The notes beneath the pieces were generated by a model, which had not been told where the DNA came from, searched no databases, and was given only the letters and a program-made list of their open reading frames with translations. A stretch of DNA of 64,000 nt from JACKBC01 sp041391125 (GTDB taxonomy: Bacteria; Chloroflexota; Anaerolineae; Caldilineales; Caldilineaceae): positions 50,960 through 114,959 of the forward strand of contig JAWKON010000022.1 of NCBI GenBank assembly GCA_041391125.1. The letters are read 5' to 3'. The translations under genes were made by a program, and so were the position numbers. Shown here piece by piece: positions 23,490-32,472 of the stretch (positions within the stretch are counted from its first letter, which is position 1; each line of letters begins with the position of its first letter).

Positions 23490-24707
23490 GTGAGCGATAA
23501 TACAGTTGATAGTGGCAAACGCAAAGCGTTGGAAACTACACTAGCCAATCTGAACAAAAAGTTTGGCGATGGCATTGTTATGAAGCTGGGAGAAGCCACC
23601 CGACTCAATATTGAATCGATTCCTTCTGGCAGCCTGAGCCTGGATATTGCGCTGGGGGTGGGCGGGGTGCCTAAAGGCCGCGTGGTCGAAATTTATGGGC
23701 CGGAAAGCTCAGGTAAAACTACCGTTTGTCTACACGTAATTGCTGAGGCGCAGAAGCGTGGTGGGCTATGCGGCTTTGTGGATGTGGAGCACGCCCTGGA
23801 TCCGGCTTATGCGCGTAAGATTGGCGTGGATGTGGATAATCTCTACGTCAGCCAGCCCGATACAGGCGAGCAAGCGCTGGAAATTACCGAGGCGTTAGTG
23901 CGTTCGGGCGCCATGGATGTGGTGGTGGTGGATAGCGTGGCTGCGTTGGTGCCGCGGGCCGAAATCGAAGGCGAAATGGGTGACAGCCATGTGGGCCTGC
24001 AGGCCCGGCTCATGAGCCAGGCGCTGCGCAAGTTGACCGGCGTCGTCAAAACCAGCGGCACGACCATGATCTTCACTAATCAGCTGCGGCAGAAGATCGG
24101 CGTCATGTTTGGCAACCCGGAGACCACCAGCGGCGGCATGGCGCTCAAGTTTTATGCCAGCGTGCGGCTGGACATCCGGCGCATCCAGTCGATCAAACAG
24201 GGCACCGACGTCATTGGCAACCGCACGCGGGTGACGGTGAAGAAGAACAAGGTGGCCCCGCCCTTCAAAGTGGCCGAGTTCGACATTATGTACGCCGAAG
24301 GCATCAGCACTACCGGCGACCTGATCGACCTGGGCGTGGAGCAGGATATTGTCAGCAAGCGCGGCAGTTTTTATAACTATGGAGAAGTCCGTTTGGGCCA
24401 GGGACGCGAGAACGCCAAACAATTCCTCATGGAAAACCCCGATATTGCGGCGCAAATTGACGCCGCCCTGCGCGAACAGTGTGGCTTGCCCATCAACTTT
24501 GGGCCAGCCGTGGATGCTGGTGAGTCGGCCGATTCCAAAATGGAAGCATTGAGCAAGAGTAAACCGGCGGCCAGCAGCGCCAAAAACAAGTCCAAAGCCA
24601 AGGCGAAAGCTAGTGACGATGACGATATGGGTTCGTCTTATGATGATGAAGACGGCGCCATCAGTGGTGGCGACAGTGATGAGGAACTGCTCGAAGCCGC
24701 CGCCTAG
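23490..24707 (+). CDS. recA: Recombinase RecA
   Basis: DNA strand-exchange protein and SOS coprotease. From the GTG at 23490, which has GGAGG 5 bases upstream, the product is about 405 residues. An in-frame ATG at 23478 overlaps that Shine-Dalgarno and is unlikely. Walker A GPESSGKTT lies at residues 71-79, then VDVEHALDP, VVVVDSVAALVPRAEIEGEMGD, TMIFTNQLRQKIGVMFGNPET and GGMALKFYASVRLDIRR. The C-terminus ends in a Lys/Ala-rich then acidic tail of about 60 residues (SDDDDMGSSYDDEDG), longer than usual. Confidence 0.98.
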   Translation: MSDNTVDSGKRKALETTLANLNKKFGDGIVMKLGEATRLNIESIPSGSLSLDIALGVGGVPKGRVVEIYGPESSGKTTVCLHVIAEAQKRGGLCGFVDVEHALDPAYARKIGVDVDNLYVSQPDTGEQALEITEALVRSGAMDVVVVDSVAALVPRAEIEGEMGDSHVGLQARLMSQALRKLTGVVKTSGTTMIFTNQLRQKIGVMFGNPETTSGGMALKFYASVRLDIRRIQSIKQGTDVIGNRTRVTVKKNKVAPPFKVAEFDIMYAEGISTTGDLIDLGVEQDIVSKRGSFYNYGEVRLGQGRENAKQFLMENPDIAAQIDAALREQCGLPINFGPAVDAGESADSKMEALSKSKPAASSAKNKSKAKAKASDDDDMGSSYDDEDGAISGGDSDEELLEAAA

Positions 24708-24736
24708 TCGATTGCTCAATCCTTATTCAGTGGATA

Positions 24737-24787
24737 GTGTAAAAATAATCCCGGAATCTTATGGAGATTCCGGGATTATTTTTACAC
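24737..24787 (+). terminator. recA rho-independent terminator
   Basis: Perfect 23-bp arms 24737-24759 and 24765-24787 with a 5-base loop. The GC core CCCGGAATCT is flanked by A-rich and T-rich outer arms (AAAAATAAT / ATTATTTTT), which provides the T tract. It also lies at the end of the convergent LRR gene and may act both ways. Confidence 0.9.
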
Positions 24788-24826
24788 CAGTTATCGTTCA
24801 TCACATTTCAGCATCTCTACAAATAG

Positions 24827-25708
24827 ATAACACACCCTCTTCGCTCAAGTTGCGTCAGCCATGTTGGCGGCGCGGCAAATTGATTCCAGCGCAGATCCAA
24901 CCTCTCAAATTTGGTAAATAGCGCATACTTTCAGGAAGCTGGGTCAGCCTGTTGTTGCGCAGATCCAGAAAGCGCAGCTTGCGCACGTTGCCCATAGACT
25001 CGGGCAGCGCGGCAATCTGATTGTTGCGCAGGTTCAAATGCGTCAAATCATTTAGAATGCCGATAGCCGGGGCAGAGCGGTGAGCATATTGTCCTGCAGA
25101 TCGAGCAGGCGCAGATTTTGCAGCCGTCCCATGCTGTTGGGCAGTGATTGCAGCCTATTCCGCATGAGATGCAATTCAATAAGATTGCCAAGTTGTCCCA
25201 CCGTATGCGGAAGAGTGACAAGCTGATTGTTGTATAGTCGTAGTTCGGTCAGGCTATTTAGTTGACCAATGCTATCGGGCACATCGACAAATTGATTGTG
25301 TGTCAAATTTAGATAACGCAGGCTCGTAAGATTAGCGAACGACGACGGTAATGTCGCAAGCAGATTGTTGCTTAGATAGAGAAATTGTAATTGGTGCAGA
25401 TTGCCAATCGAATCGGGAATCCGCGCCAGCCGGTTGTGGGCCAAATCCAACATTTTCAATTCGCTTAAAGCGCCAAGGCCCGTGGAAAGCGCGGTCAGTT
25501 GATTGGCGCTGAGATTGAGGATCTGCAGGGCGTCAAGTTGCCAGAGCCAGTCGGCAACTGTGGTGAGCCGATTATTATAGAGGCTGAGAGAGCGCAGTTG
25601 CGGCAGATCGCGAATCCAGTCGGGAATCGTCGCGAGCTGATTGCTGTCCAGGTTGACGACCTCAGCACTGGCGGGATCTCTGGCATTTGCGTGAAATATT
25701 ACTGGCAT
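24827..25708 (-). pseudogene. Leucine-rich repeat protein, two frameshifts
   Basis: Bacterial LRR protein with about eleven 23-residue repeats of the type LxxLxxLxLxxNxLxxLPxxIGxL, for example LRYLNLTHNQFVDVPDSIGQ. No signal peptide or membrane span is seen, so it is probably a cytoplasmic interaction scaffold. The first frame (25708-25052) stops after LTALPRLSAF; one C fewer in the C4 run restores PAIGILNDLTHLNLRNNQ in the next frame. A second break near 24895-24900 restores RLDLRWNQFAAPPTWLTQL and a stop at 24827-24829. Two indels may be sequencing errors or decay. Confidence 0.8.
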
Positions 25709-25862
25709 AATCTCAAAACAATGTAGCTATGTACTATTCTGCGTGGCGGATTGATGATAACATTTGCGCATAAGGGTGTCAATAAGCGCATAACCACGTC
25801 ACGTGCTTGTTTGACTAGATCAATCATCCTATTGGCTCGTCTGGATTTCAGACGATAGAGCC

Positions 25863-25902
25863 AAAACAAACCCGCAATCTTTGGAGATTACGGGTTTGTT
25901 TT
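25863..25902. terminator. Terminator-like hairpin upstream of trmB
   Basis: Arms 25863-25880 (AAAACAAACCCGCAATCT) and 25885-25902 pair with one mismatch and a 4-base loop, flanked by A and T runs. The design resembles the recA terminator. It lies in the 276-base gap between the divergent LRR gene and trmB, where no gene end is apparent. Confidence 0.6.
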
Positions 25903-25949
25903 GACAGTATATGTGTCAACCACATGAGATCCCGTTGCCTCATCTTTTT

Positions 25950-25978
25950 TTGCATATGCAAAAAGTTCCCTCTACAAT
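25950..25978 (+). promoter_or_regulatory. Putative leaderless promoter for trmB
   Basis: TTGCAT at 25950-25955 and TACAAT at 25973-25978 with 17 bases between them. The ATG follows 6 bases after the -10 hexamer, exactly as at obg, and no Shine-Dalgarno is present. Confidence 0.45.
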
Positions 25979-25984
25979 GAGGCA

Positions 25985-26814
25985 ATGGCGCAACAACACA
26001 GACACGGATTAGACTATCATAGCACCTCATTCTCGCAGGGGCGGATGGATTTTACCTGGGAGGCGCTTACTACGGAAGAGCGCCAACAGGCCTATGCCGA
26101 TTGGGAAGCCGGCCGCGGGCTCATCGGCGGCGATCCGCGGCGGCGGCCCGGTTCCGATCAACTTCCCATATGGGGACTCAACCGCCCATTTTTCCGCGTG
26201 CTCGCCATGGACGATACACGCAGTAACGCACCGGCGCAACTGCTCGGCGCGCTCGAGTCTCCACGTGCGATGGAGGTGGAAATCAGCTTTAGGCGCGGCG
26301 ACTTTTTGTTGGATCGCAGCGTGCGTCACCCAGAGCGGCTATTTCTTGGCTATGAGGTCAAAACCAAGGCTGTGCGTCTCTTTTTGGAACGTATGGCGCG
26401 GCTGGAAACCTCCAATCTTTGGGTCAGCGATGATGACGTGCGCTTTAATCTGCCGCGTGCTGCCGGATAAGCCGCGCCGCCATCATTCACGTGCTTTTCC
26501 CCGACCCGTGGTGGAAGGACCAACACCGGGTCAAGCGGCTCTTTTCACCGCCTTTTGTGGATCTGCTGGCGGCCAAGCTGCAGCCTGGGGGACTGCTGCA
26601 TTTCAAGAGCGATGTAAAGGAATATGGCGAACTGGTCGGCTATTTACTGGAGCAGCATCCCGCCTTTCTGCCACACGATCCAGCGCTGGCCGCGCGCATT
26701 GGTGAATTTGCCCCCACCCACCGCGAGTTTTGGTGCATCAAACATCAACGCCCGGTCTACACCTACTATTTTGCGCGCAAACAGACACCGCCGAATCAAT
26801 TCGGCGTCTGCTAA
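25985..26814 (+). pseudogene. trmB: tRNA (guanine-N7-)-methyltransferase TrmB-like, frameshifted
   Basis: TrmB makes m7G46 in tRNA. The first frame (25985-26470) has the SAM-binding region MEVEISFRRGDFLLD and GYEVKTKAVRLFLERMARLETSNLWV. The last frame (26491-26814) has the diagnostic HVLFPDPWWKDQHRVKRLF, LQPGGLLHFKSDVKEY and a TrmB-like C-terminus. About 25 bases between them (26455-26480) need two shifts to give RVLPD and AAIIHVLFPDPWWK. The SAM loop, normally EIGxGxG, reads EISFRRG, so activity is uncertain even if the frameshifts are errors. Confidence 0.78.
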
Positions 26815-26817
26815 ATC

Positions 26818-26871
26818 AAACCGGCTTAAGCCGGTTTCCCGTACCAGCCACCGGTTTAAACCGGTGGTGCG
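26818..26871 (+). repeat. Covarying two-hairpin element, left copy
   Basis: Palindrome AAACCGGC-TTAA-GCCGGTTT is followed by a constant linker CCCGTACCAG and a second hairpin CCACCGGTTT/AAACCGGTGG. The 41-base segment 26831-26871 has a same-length, same-orientation partner at 28643-28683 on the other side of the FG-GAP lipoprotein gene. A further hairpin (AGACACCGCCGAAT / ATTCGGCGTCT) overlaps the trmB end. Confidence 0.8.
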
Positions 26872-26900
26872 CGTGTCAACCACTTATCGGAATATCAACT

Positions 26901-28565
26901 ATGCACCCCATTCGACTTCTTCTTGTCTTTCTTCTCCTTTCAAGCTGGTTGTTGGGCTGTGCTGATCCAGCGATTTTTATGCCGGTTGACGCAGGCGCCG
27001 AACAGGCGGTGATTACGCAGCGTAGCCAGCCATTAACGACCCCGACCGATTGTCAGGACAGATTCATTGTACACACGCTGCCCTTTGCAACAGGCGTACG
27101 CATCCGCGAAATTAACACCTACGAAAGCAACGGCGCTGGTGTGGCCGTCAATGATCTGGACGGTGACGGCGACCTGGACCTGGTTTTTGCCAGCATCGAT
27201 AACTATGCCGCCATCCTTTGGAACGAAGGCACGCTGGAGTTCCGTGCAGAAACGCTGCCGGCCCGCTTTACGCGTGGCGTGCAGATTGTGGATGTCGATG
27301 GTGATGATGCGTTGGATATTGTCCTCACCCACCGCGGATTGCAGCCCCCCTCCTTTTGGCGTAATATGGGGAATGGGCAGTTCGACATGGCAGCCTTGCC
27401 CGGTGTGGAAAGCTATGCCTACAGTATGGCATGGGCCGATTTGACCGGTGACGACGCGCTGGAACTGGTGACCGGTTCGTACAACATTGACCTGATCCCA
27501 CAAGGCCTCAAAACACCGGAAGAGGCGCCGCAAGCGGGCGTGTTCCTCTACAGCCTTAGCAACGGAGCATATAGCGCCCAGCGTCTGAGCGCGGCATCGC
27601 AGGCGCTTTCCATTGCGCTTGTGGATTTGAATGGCGATGCGCGTAAAGATATTTGGGTGGCCAATGATTTTGAGTTGCAGGATGGCGTTTGGCTCCAGCA
27701 GCCCACCGAGTGGCAGGCCGTGGCGCCCTTTGCCCAAACCTCGCACAGCACCATGAGCATTGACTGGGGCGATGTGCAAAACAACGGCAACCTATCACTC
27801 TTTACAACAGATATGATGCCCTACGATGATTCGCCGGCAACCAGGGCTGCATGGCAGCCGGTCATGGATGACATGATGGCGCATCACGTGATGGTGGAAG
27901 GCGATCCGCAGATAATGGAAAACATGTTGCAGACGCCCAATGCCGACGGCCAATGGCAGAATTTCGCCGACGGGCGCGGCGTGGCGGCCACCGGGTGGAG
28001 TTGGGCGGGCAGACTGGGCGATTTGGACAATGATGGACTGCTTGATCTCTATGTGGTGAACGGCATGATTGCCCACAATATGTTTGGACATTTGCCCTTT
28101 GATGAACTGGTGGAGGAGAATCAGGCCTTCCGCAACATGGGCAACGGCGACTTTGCGCGGATGCCGCAATGGGCGCTGGGCAGCACCGCCAGCGGCCGCG
28201 GCATGGTCATGGCCGATCTGGATGGGGATGGCGATTTGGACATTGTGGTCAATAATCTGCGCAAATCGGCCCAGCTTTTTGAAAATCGCTTGTGTGGCGG
28301 CGCCGGGCTGGAGGTTGATTTGCGCTGGATTGGTTCGGCCAATAGCCGCGCCATTGGCAGCCAGCTTTTGCTCCACACGGATCACGGCGTCTTGCAGCGC
28401 GATGTGCGCGCCTCCGGCGGCTATCTATCGGGTGATCCCATGCAGATTCACTTTGGATTACCGACCGATGCTAAAATAGATCGGCTGGAGATTCACTGGC
28501 CAGATGGAGTGATGTCGGAAGTGACGGAACTTGCCCCGCAGACTTTGGTGAAGATTGAGCGTTAG
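26901..28565 (+). CDS. FG-GAP/VCBS repeat lipoprotein with ASPIC/UnbV domain (CRTAC1-like)
   Basis: Secreted lipid-anchored beta-propeller protein, 554 residues from the ATG at 26901. The signal ends SWLLGC (lipobox, Cys21). At least five calcium-binding-type loops are visible: DLDGDGDLDLVF, DVDGDDALDIVL, DLNGDARKDIWV, DLDNDGLLDLYVVNG and DLDGDGDLDIVVNN, with NMGNG turns between. The C-terminus (SGGYLSGDPMQIHFGL, IHWPDG) is the ASPIC/UnbV domain. Such proteins occur in extracellular sugar and iron-handling contexts; the function here is unknown. It is bracketed by the two covarying hairpin elements. Confidence 0.87.
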   Translation: MHPIRLLLVFLLLSSWLLGCADPAIFMPVDAGAEQAVITQRSQPLTTPTDCQDRFIVHTLPFATGVRIREINTYESNGAGVAVNDLDGDGDLDLVFASIDNYAAILWNEGTLEFRAETLPARFTRGVQIVDVDGDDALDIVLTHRGLQPPSFWRNMGNGQFDMAALPGVESYAYSMAWADLTGDDALELVTGSYNIDLIPQGLKTPEEAPQAGVFLYSLSNGAYSAQRLSAASQALSIALVDLNGDARKDIWVANDFELQDGVWLQQPTEWQAVAPFAQTSHSTMSIDWGDVQNNGNLSLFTTDMMPYDDSPATRAAWQPVMDDMMAHHVMVEGDPQIMENMLQTPNADGQWQNFADGRGVAATGWSWAGRLGDLDNDGLLDLYVVNGMIAHNMFGHLPFDELVEENQAFRNMGNGDFARMPQWALGSTASGRGMVMADLDGDGDLDIVVNNLRKSAQLFENRLCGGAGLEVDLRWIGSANSRAIGSQLLLHTDHGVLQRDVRASGGYLSGDPMQIHFGLPTDAKIDRLEIHWPDGVMSEVTELAPQTLVKIER

Positions 28566-28629
28566 GTGGGCAAGGAATGAATTCCCAGCCTGCCACAGCA
28601 AACGCGCTAAAGCACGTCATGCTGGCGCC

Positions 28630-28683
28630 CGACCGGTTTTAACCGGTTTCCCGTGCCAGCCACAGAATTCATTCTGTGGTACG
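28630..28683 (+). repeat. Covarying two-hairpin element, right copy
   Basis: ACCGGTTTTAACCGGTTT palindrome, constant linker CCCGTGCCAG, then hairpin CCACAGAATT/CATTCTGTGG. The 41-base core is 28643-28683. Compared with the left copy, the linker and outer CCAC/GTGG are kept while the inner stem is changed on both sides in a complementary way. Confidence 0.8.
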
Positions 28684-28704
28684 CCTCCACAAAACCCCAG
28701 CAAA

Positions 28705-29616
28705 CTACCCCTTTAACCCCGTCATGCTGATGCCCTCAATAAATGAGCGTTGGGCAAAAACAAACGCCACGATGACCGGCAGCGCCACAATGGTGCTCAC
28801 CGCCATGAGGTGCGGATAGGCCAGGGCCGTGTTGCCCATGCTGGTGGCGGTCTGCTGGAGGCGGTAGATCATCAGCGCCAGCGGATATTGAGCTTCATCG
28901 CGCAAATAGATCAGCGGGCCCAAGAAGTCATTCCAGGTCCACAGGAAGCGGAAGAGCACCACCACCGCAATGGCCGGTTTGGTCAGCGGCAGGATAATGC
29001 GCCAGAGGATGCCCCATTCGCTGGCGCCCTCAATGCGGGCGGCTTCGGACAGCTCCTCGGGGATGGTCAGAAAGAATTGGCGCAGCAAGAAGATAAAGTA
29101 GGGGTGGCCAAAAGCGGCCGGCGCCACCAATGGCAGATAGGTGTTGATCCAGCCCAAATTCTTGAAAATGACAAAGAGCGGCACCATGGTCACCTGCCAG
29201 GGCAACATCATTGTACCGATGCAGAGGCCGAAGAAGATGTCGCGCCCGCGCCATTTGATTTTGGAAAAGCCATAGGCCACAATCAGCGACGCCACCAGCG
29301 TCAACGTCACCACGGGCAGGGCAAAGCGGAAGATTGAATTGAACGCCGCCAGATTAAAGTCATAGCGATTCCAGCCGCCTACAAAGTTGCTCCAATACAT
29401 GGGCCACGGGAAGAGAACGGGCGGCACCGTGCGAATCTGCGAATCGTTTTTGAGCGCGGTGGTCACCATCCAATAGAGCGGGAAAAGCCAAGTGAAGCTC
29501 AGAAAGAGCAGCAGCCCATATTTGGCCACCGACAGCAGGCGCTCTGTTCCCGATAGCACCTGCTTGGGCGCCACTTCCACGCGGGTGACGGGTGCGGTTT
29601 GACTGACTGTGGTCAT
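28705..29616 (-). CDS. Carbohydrate ABC transporter permease (MalG type)
   Basis: Inner-membrane permease of the CUT1 sugar ABC family, 303 residues with six predicted spans. The ATPase-coupling EAA loop reads ELSEAARIEGASEWGILWRI ILPLTKPAIAV and the C-terminus RSFIEGISMTGLKG is characteristic of MalG-type subunits. Its ATG overlaps the stop of the upstream MalF-type permease by four bases, showing translational coupling. It is the last gene of a three-gene operon; the ATPase is not encoded here and is probably shared. Confidence 0.93.
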   Translation of the reverse strand: MTTVSQTAPVTRVEVAPKQVLSGTERLLSVAKYGLLLFLSFTWLFPLYWMVTTALKNDSQIRTVPPVLFPWPMYWSNFVGGWNRYDFNLAAFNSIFRFALPVVTLTLVASLIVAYGFSKIKWRGRDIFFGLCIGTMMLPWQVTMVPLFVIFKNLGWINTYLPLVAPAAFGHPYFIFLLRQFFLTIPEELSEAARIEGASEWGILWRIILPLTKPAIAVVVLFRFLWTWNDFLGPLIYLRDEAQYPLALMIYRLQQTATSMGNTALAYPHLMAVSTIVALPVIVAFVFAQRSFIEGISMTGLKG

Positions 29617-30536
29617 TTCTCACCTCCATAATAGACCCAACGACCCGATGTCGTGAAGAGAATGACCGTAAACACGACAATAATTACCAGCAGAATCCAG
29701 GCCATGGCCGATGCCTTGCCCATGCTGAGCTGCACAAAGGCGTTGCGATACAGGTTCATCACATACAGTTCGGTCGATTTAGCCGGTCCGCCGCCGGTCA
29801 GCAACCAGGGCAGGGTGAATTCCTGAAAAGCGCCGATAAAACCCAAGGTTGTGTTGAAAAGGATCACCGGTGTGCAGAGCGGCAGGGTCACATTGCGGAA
29901 TTTCTGCCAGGCGTTGGCGCCATCCACCGTGGCCGCTTCATAGAGCGAGCGCGGCACATCTTGCAGCGCGGCCAAATAGATCACCACGGCCGAGCCTTGC
30001 GCCCAGATGTAGATCATCACCAGCGTGGGCTTGGAGAGCGTAATGCTGGAGAGAAAGGGAATGGTGGGCCACTCCAGCGCTTTCAAGATGCCGTTGACCG
30101 CGCCAAATTGCGTGTTGAGCAAAAAGAGCCAGACCATGGCCGTACAAACGGCGGGCACAATGGCGGGGATATAGATAATGGAGCGATAAATGGCGCGCCC
30201 CTTAATATCGGCATTGAGTAGATTGGCAATCAAAAAAGCCACCATGGTGCCAATCGGCACGCCCAACAATACGTAATAAAAGGTATTTTTGATCACCGTC
30301 CAAAAATCGGGATCGCTGGTAAAGAGACGCTCATAGTTCCCCAGCCCAATAAAGACGGGATCTCCAATCAGGTCGTAGCGCGTCAATCCATAATAGAACG
30401 ACATGATCAGCGGAACCAGCGCCAACCCCAAAAAACCGAGCAGCCAGGGGCTAATAAAGAGTATCCCCAGAATCTGGTTGCGCCATTCGCGCTTGGTCAT
30501 GCCGGCACGTGTGGTGGAAGCGGTTGCCGCCGCCAT
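29613..30536 (-). CDS. Carbohydrate ABC transporter permease (MalF type)
   Basis: CUT1 sugar permease of about 307 residues, with an N-terminal span GILFISPWLLGFLGLALVPL followed by NYERLFTSDPDFWTVIKNTFYY. The coupling loop is SLYEAATVDGANAWQKFRNV. The ATG at 30536 (MAAATASTTRAG) is chosen because AGGGGG lies just upstream and the longer frame runs into an inverted repeat. It partners the downstream MalG-type permease and the upstream binding lipoprotein. Confidence 0.93.
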   Translation of the reverse strand: MAAATASTTRAGMTKREWRNQILGILFISPWLLGFLGLALVPLIMSFYYGLTRYDLIGDPVFIGLGNYERLFTSDPDFWTVIKNTFYYVLLGVPIGTMVAFLIANLLNADIKGRAIYRSIIYIPAIVPAVCTAMVWLFLLNTQFGAVNGILKALEWPTIPFLSSITLSKPTLVMIYIWAQGSAVVIYLAALQDVPRSLYEAATVDGANAWQKFRNVTLPLCTPVILFNTTLGFIGAFQEFTLPWLLTGGGPAKSTELYVMNLYRNAFVQLSMGKASAMAWILLVIIVVFTVILFTTSGRWVYYGGEK

Positions 30537-30564
30537 AAACACCCCCTGATAGATGAAAAGTACA

Positions 30565-30623
30565 GGGATTGTGGAGCAGAGATTGGGCTCGTGGCGATGT
30601 CCCAGTCCCTGCTCCACAATCCC
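30565..30623. repeat. Inverted repeat between the sugar-binding protein and permease genes
   Basis: Arms 30565-30587 and 30601-30623 (GGGATTGTGGAGCAG...) pair with two mismatches over 23 bases and a 13-base loop. Inside an operon, such a hairpin often lets the binding-protein mRNA accumulate above the permeases. That role is inferred. Confidence 0.8.
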
Positions 30624-30663
30624 ACACAAACTAGGATGCGGTAATCCGATCCAAATTCCAATC

Positions 30664-32031
30664 CTATGAATTCAGGCCTTGGGCTTCGAACTCATCGAGA
30701 GCGCTCTGGTTCAGTTGCGCGGCGGCCTCGGCGGGCGTAAGCTGGTCGCGGGCGACCTGGTCGCGCAGCGCATCCCACTGGCCTTTTACAAACCAGTGGA
30801 TGGGGCAGCGGCGCAGCAGGTGCCATTCGGTGGCCTGCTGTTCAGAGTCAACGTAGAATTGCAAGCCGGGGAAGGCGTTGGCGTCAATCTGGGGAATGAA
30901 CTCTTTAATCGGGTGAATCCAGCCCACCTCTTTAAAGATGGTCTCACAGGCCATGACAGTGTTGAAGATCTCACCCAGCTTGAAGGCGCCGGTGGGGTTC
31001 TTGCCTTCTTTGAAGATCTGGACAAAGTGGGCGTTGACGGCCTGCATCTTTACATCTTTGCGGTCATCCGGCACGGGCGACCAACTGGCCTGGTTGTACT
31101 GGCCAACTTCGGGTTTGGCAATCATAGTTTCACCGGGATGCCAGTAGCCCTCGATGATCATGGTCTGCACGCCGGCTTCAAAGGCCTGCCCCCAACCGCC
31201 GTTGCCCTGCACCTGCCGCATACCGGCAAACTGATCAGGGCCGGCAAAGCGAATAAATTCTGAGGTCATGGCAAATAATTCTTCCATGCGCTCATTGCCC
31301 AGGTCGAACTCTTTGGTGGCTTCATCATACCATTTGATGCCATACGAGGAAGTCTGGAAGTCCACATCGCCGCCCATGGCGTCATTGGGATCCAGCCCCA
31401 GTTGGAGCAGGTTGCCGGCGTCGTCCTTGAGCGTTAACGCCTTGTGCCATTCCAGCGTCTCGGCCCAGGTTACCGGGGGCGCCGCAGGATCCAAACCGGC
31501 TTTTTGCGCGGCGTCTGTGTTGTAGTTTAAGCCCCACTGCACGTAACTTTCAATGCCGGGTACGCCAATCATATCCCCGTTAAAGAAAGCATAATCCCAA
31601 GTCCATTCCAACATGCGTTCTTTGGTTACAATCTCGCTGGCTTCGGCCATATCCTGTACGGGCAACACGGCGCCCCGGGTGTATAGATTGGGATAGTCGT
31701 GGTTGGAATGGCAATCGGGCGGGGTGCCGCCAGCCACGGCGGTCAGAATCGCTTCGCTGTTGACGCTGCCGCGATACTCCAGCGTTGTCCCATTCATGTG
31801 GGCCAGATATTCTTCATTTTCGACAATGACATTGATGGCCGCCTCGAGCTGACCCCAACCGGCCCAATAGGTTACCACATCGCCTTCCGCCACGGCTTCA
31901 CCGCCGCCCACCGCGGCCTGGTCACCGGCGGCGGGCGCGCCCGCGGGTGCACATGCGCTCAAGGCCAACACGCCGCCAGCCACCGCGCTAAACTGCAAAA
32001 ATTGGCGCCGGCTCAGATGATTTGTCTTCAT
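30664..32031 (-). CDS. Carbohydrate ABC transporter substrate-binding lipoprotein
   Basis: Extracellular solute-binding protein (family 1 type), 455 residues. It begins with a twin-arginine-like lipoprotein signal, SRRQFLQFSAVAGGVLALSAC, so it may be exported folded by Tat and lipidated at Cys27. A Gly/Ala linker follows. The body has VTYWAGWGQLEAAINVIVEN, GGTPPDCHSNHDYPNLYTRG and a tryptophan-rich C-terminal half as in sugar-binding proteins. It is first in the operon with the two CUT1 permeases. The sugar is unknown. Confidence 0.9.
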   Translation of the reverse strand: MKTNHLSRRQFLQFSAVAGGVLALSACAPAGAPAAGDQAAVGGGEAVAEGDVVTYWAGWGQLEAAINVIVENEEYLAHMNGTTLEYRGSVNSEAILTAVAGGTPPDCHSNHDYPNLYTRGAVLPVQDMAEASEIVTKERMLEWTWDYAFFNGDMIGVPGIESYVQWGLNYNTDAAQKAGLDPAAPPVTWAETLEWHKALTLKDDAGNLLQLGLDPNDAMGGDVDFQTSSYGIKWYDEATKEFDLGNERMEELFAMTSEFIRFAGPDQFAGMRQVQGNGGWGQAFEAGVQTMIIEGYWHPGETMIAKPEVGQYNQASWSPVPDDRKDVKMQAVNAHFVQIFKEGKNPTGAFKLGEIFNTVMACETIFKEVGWIHPIKEFIPQIDANAFPGLQFYVDSEQQATEWHLLRRCPIHWFVKGQWDALRDQVARDQLTPAEAAAQLNQSALDEFEAQGLNS

Positions 32032-32472
32032 AGATCAGAAGTCTCCTTTAGTTGATAGTAGATGTTTGTACAATATATTTCAGGTTAAGATAATACAGCG
32101 ATGTTGTTAATAACTAGGTAGAGATATATACAGTACGGACCACCTCTGGAGGTTGCCATTCGGAGACAAAGCGGTGAGGGGTTCGCAAATATGTACAGTT
32201 TCTAAATGACTTGCTTTGCATTCGTTGGGAGCAAACTGCACAATAGATATATCATATATCATCATGTAAGGATACCAAATAAAGGGGATACAGATGATCA
32301 TAACACCGGACTATGAGCGTGTCAAAATGCAAGCGTATTCCCGATGCGCCTCTGGTTTGGAACGGTTGATATTGAAATTACATTTTGCATATAGCAAACG
32401 ATCCCCTAAAATAGAAGACTTATGCCGGTTTTGAATATGAGCAACTATCCAGCTTCTTTAGGGAGCCATACC
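32032..32472. other. Divergent intergenic region, about 440 bases
   Basis: AT-rich gap between the binding-protein gene and the methyltransferase. It probably holds divergent promoters, but no hexamer pair is convincing enough to mark. No RNA gene or repeat was recognised. Confidence 0.35.
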
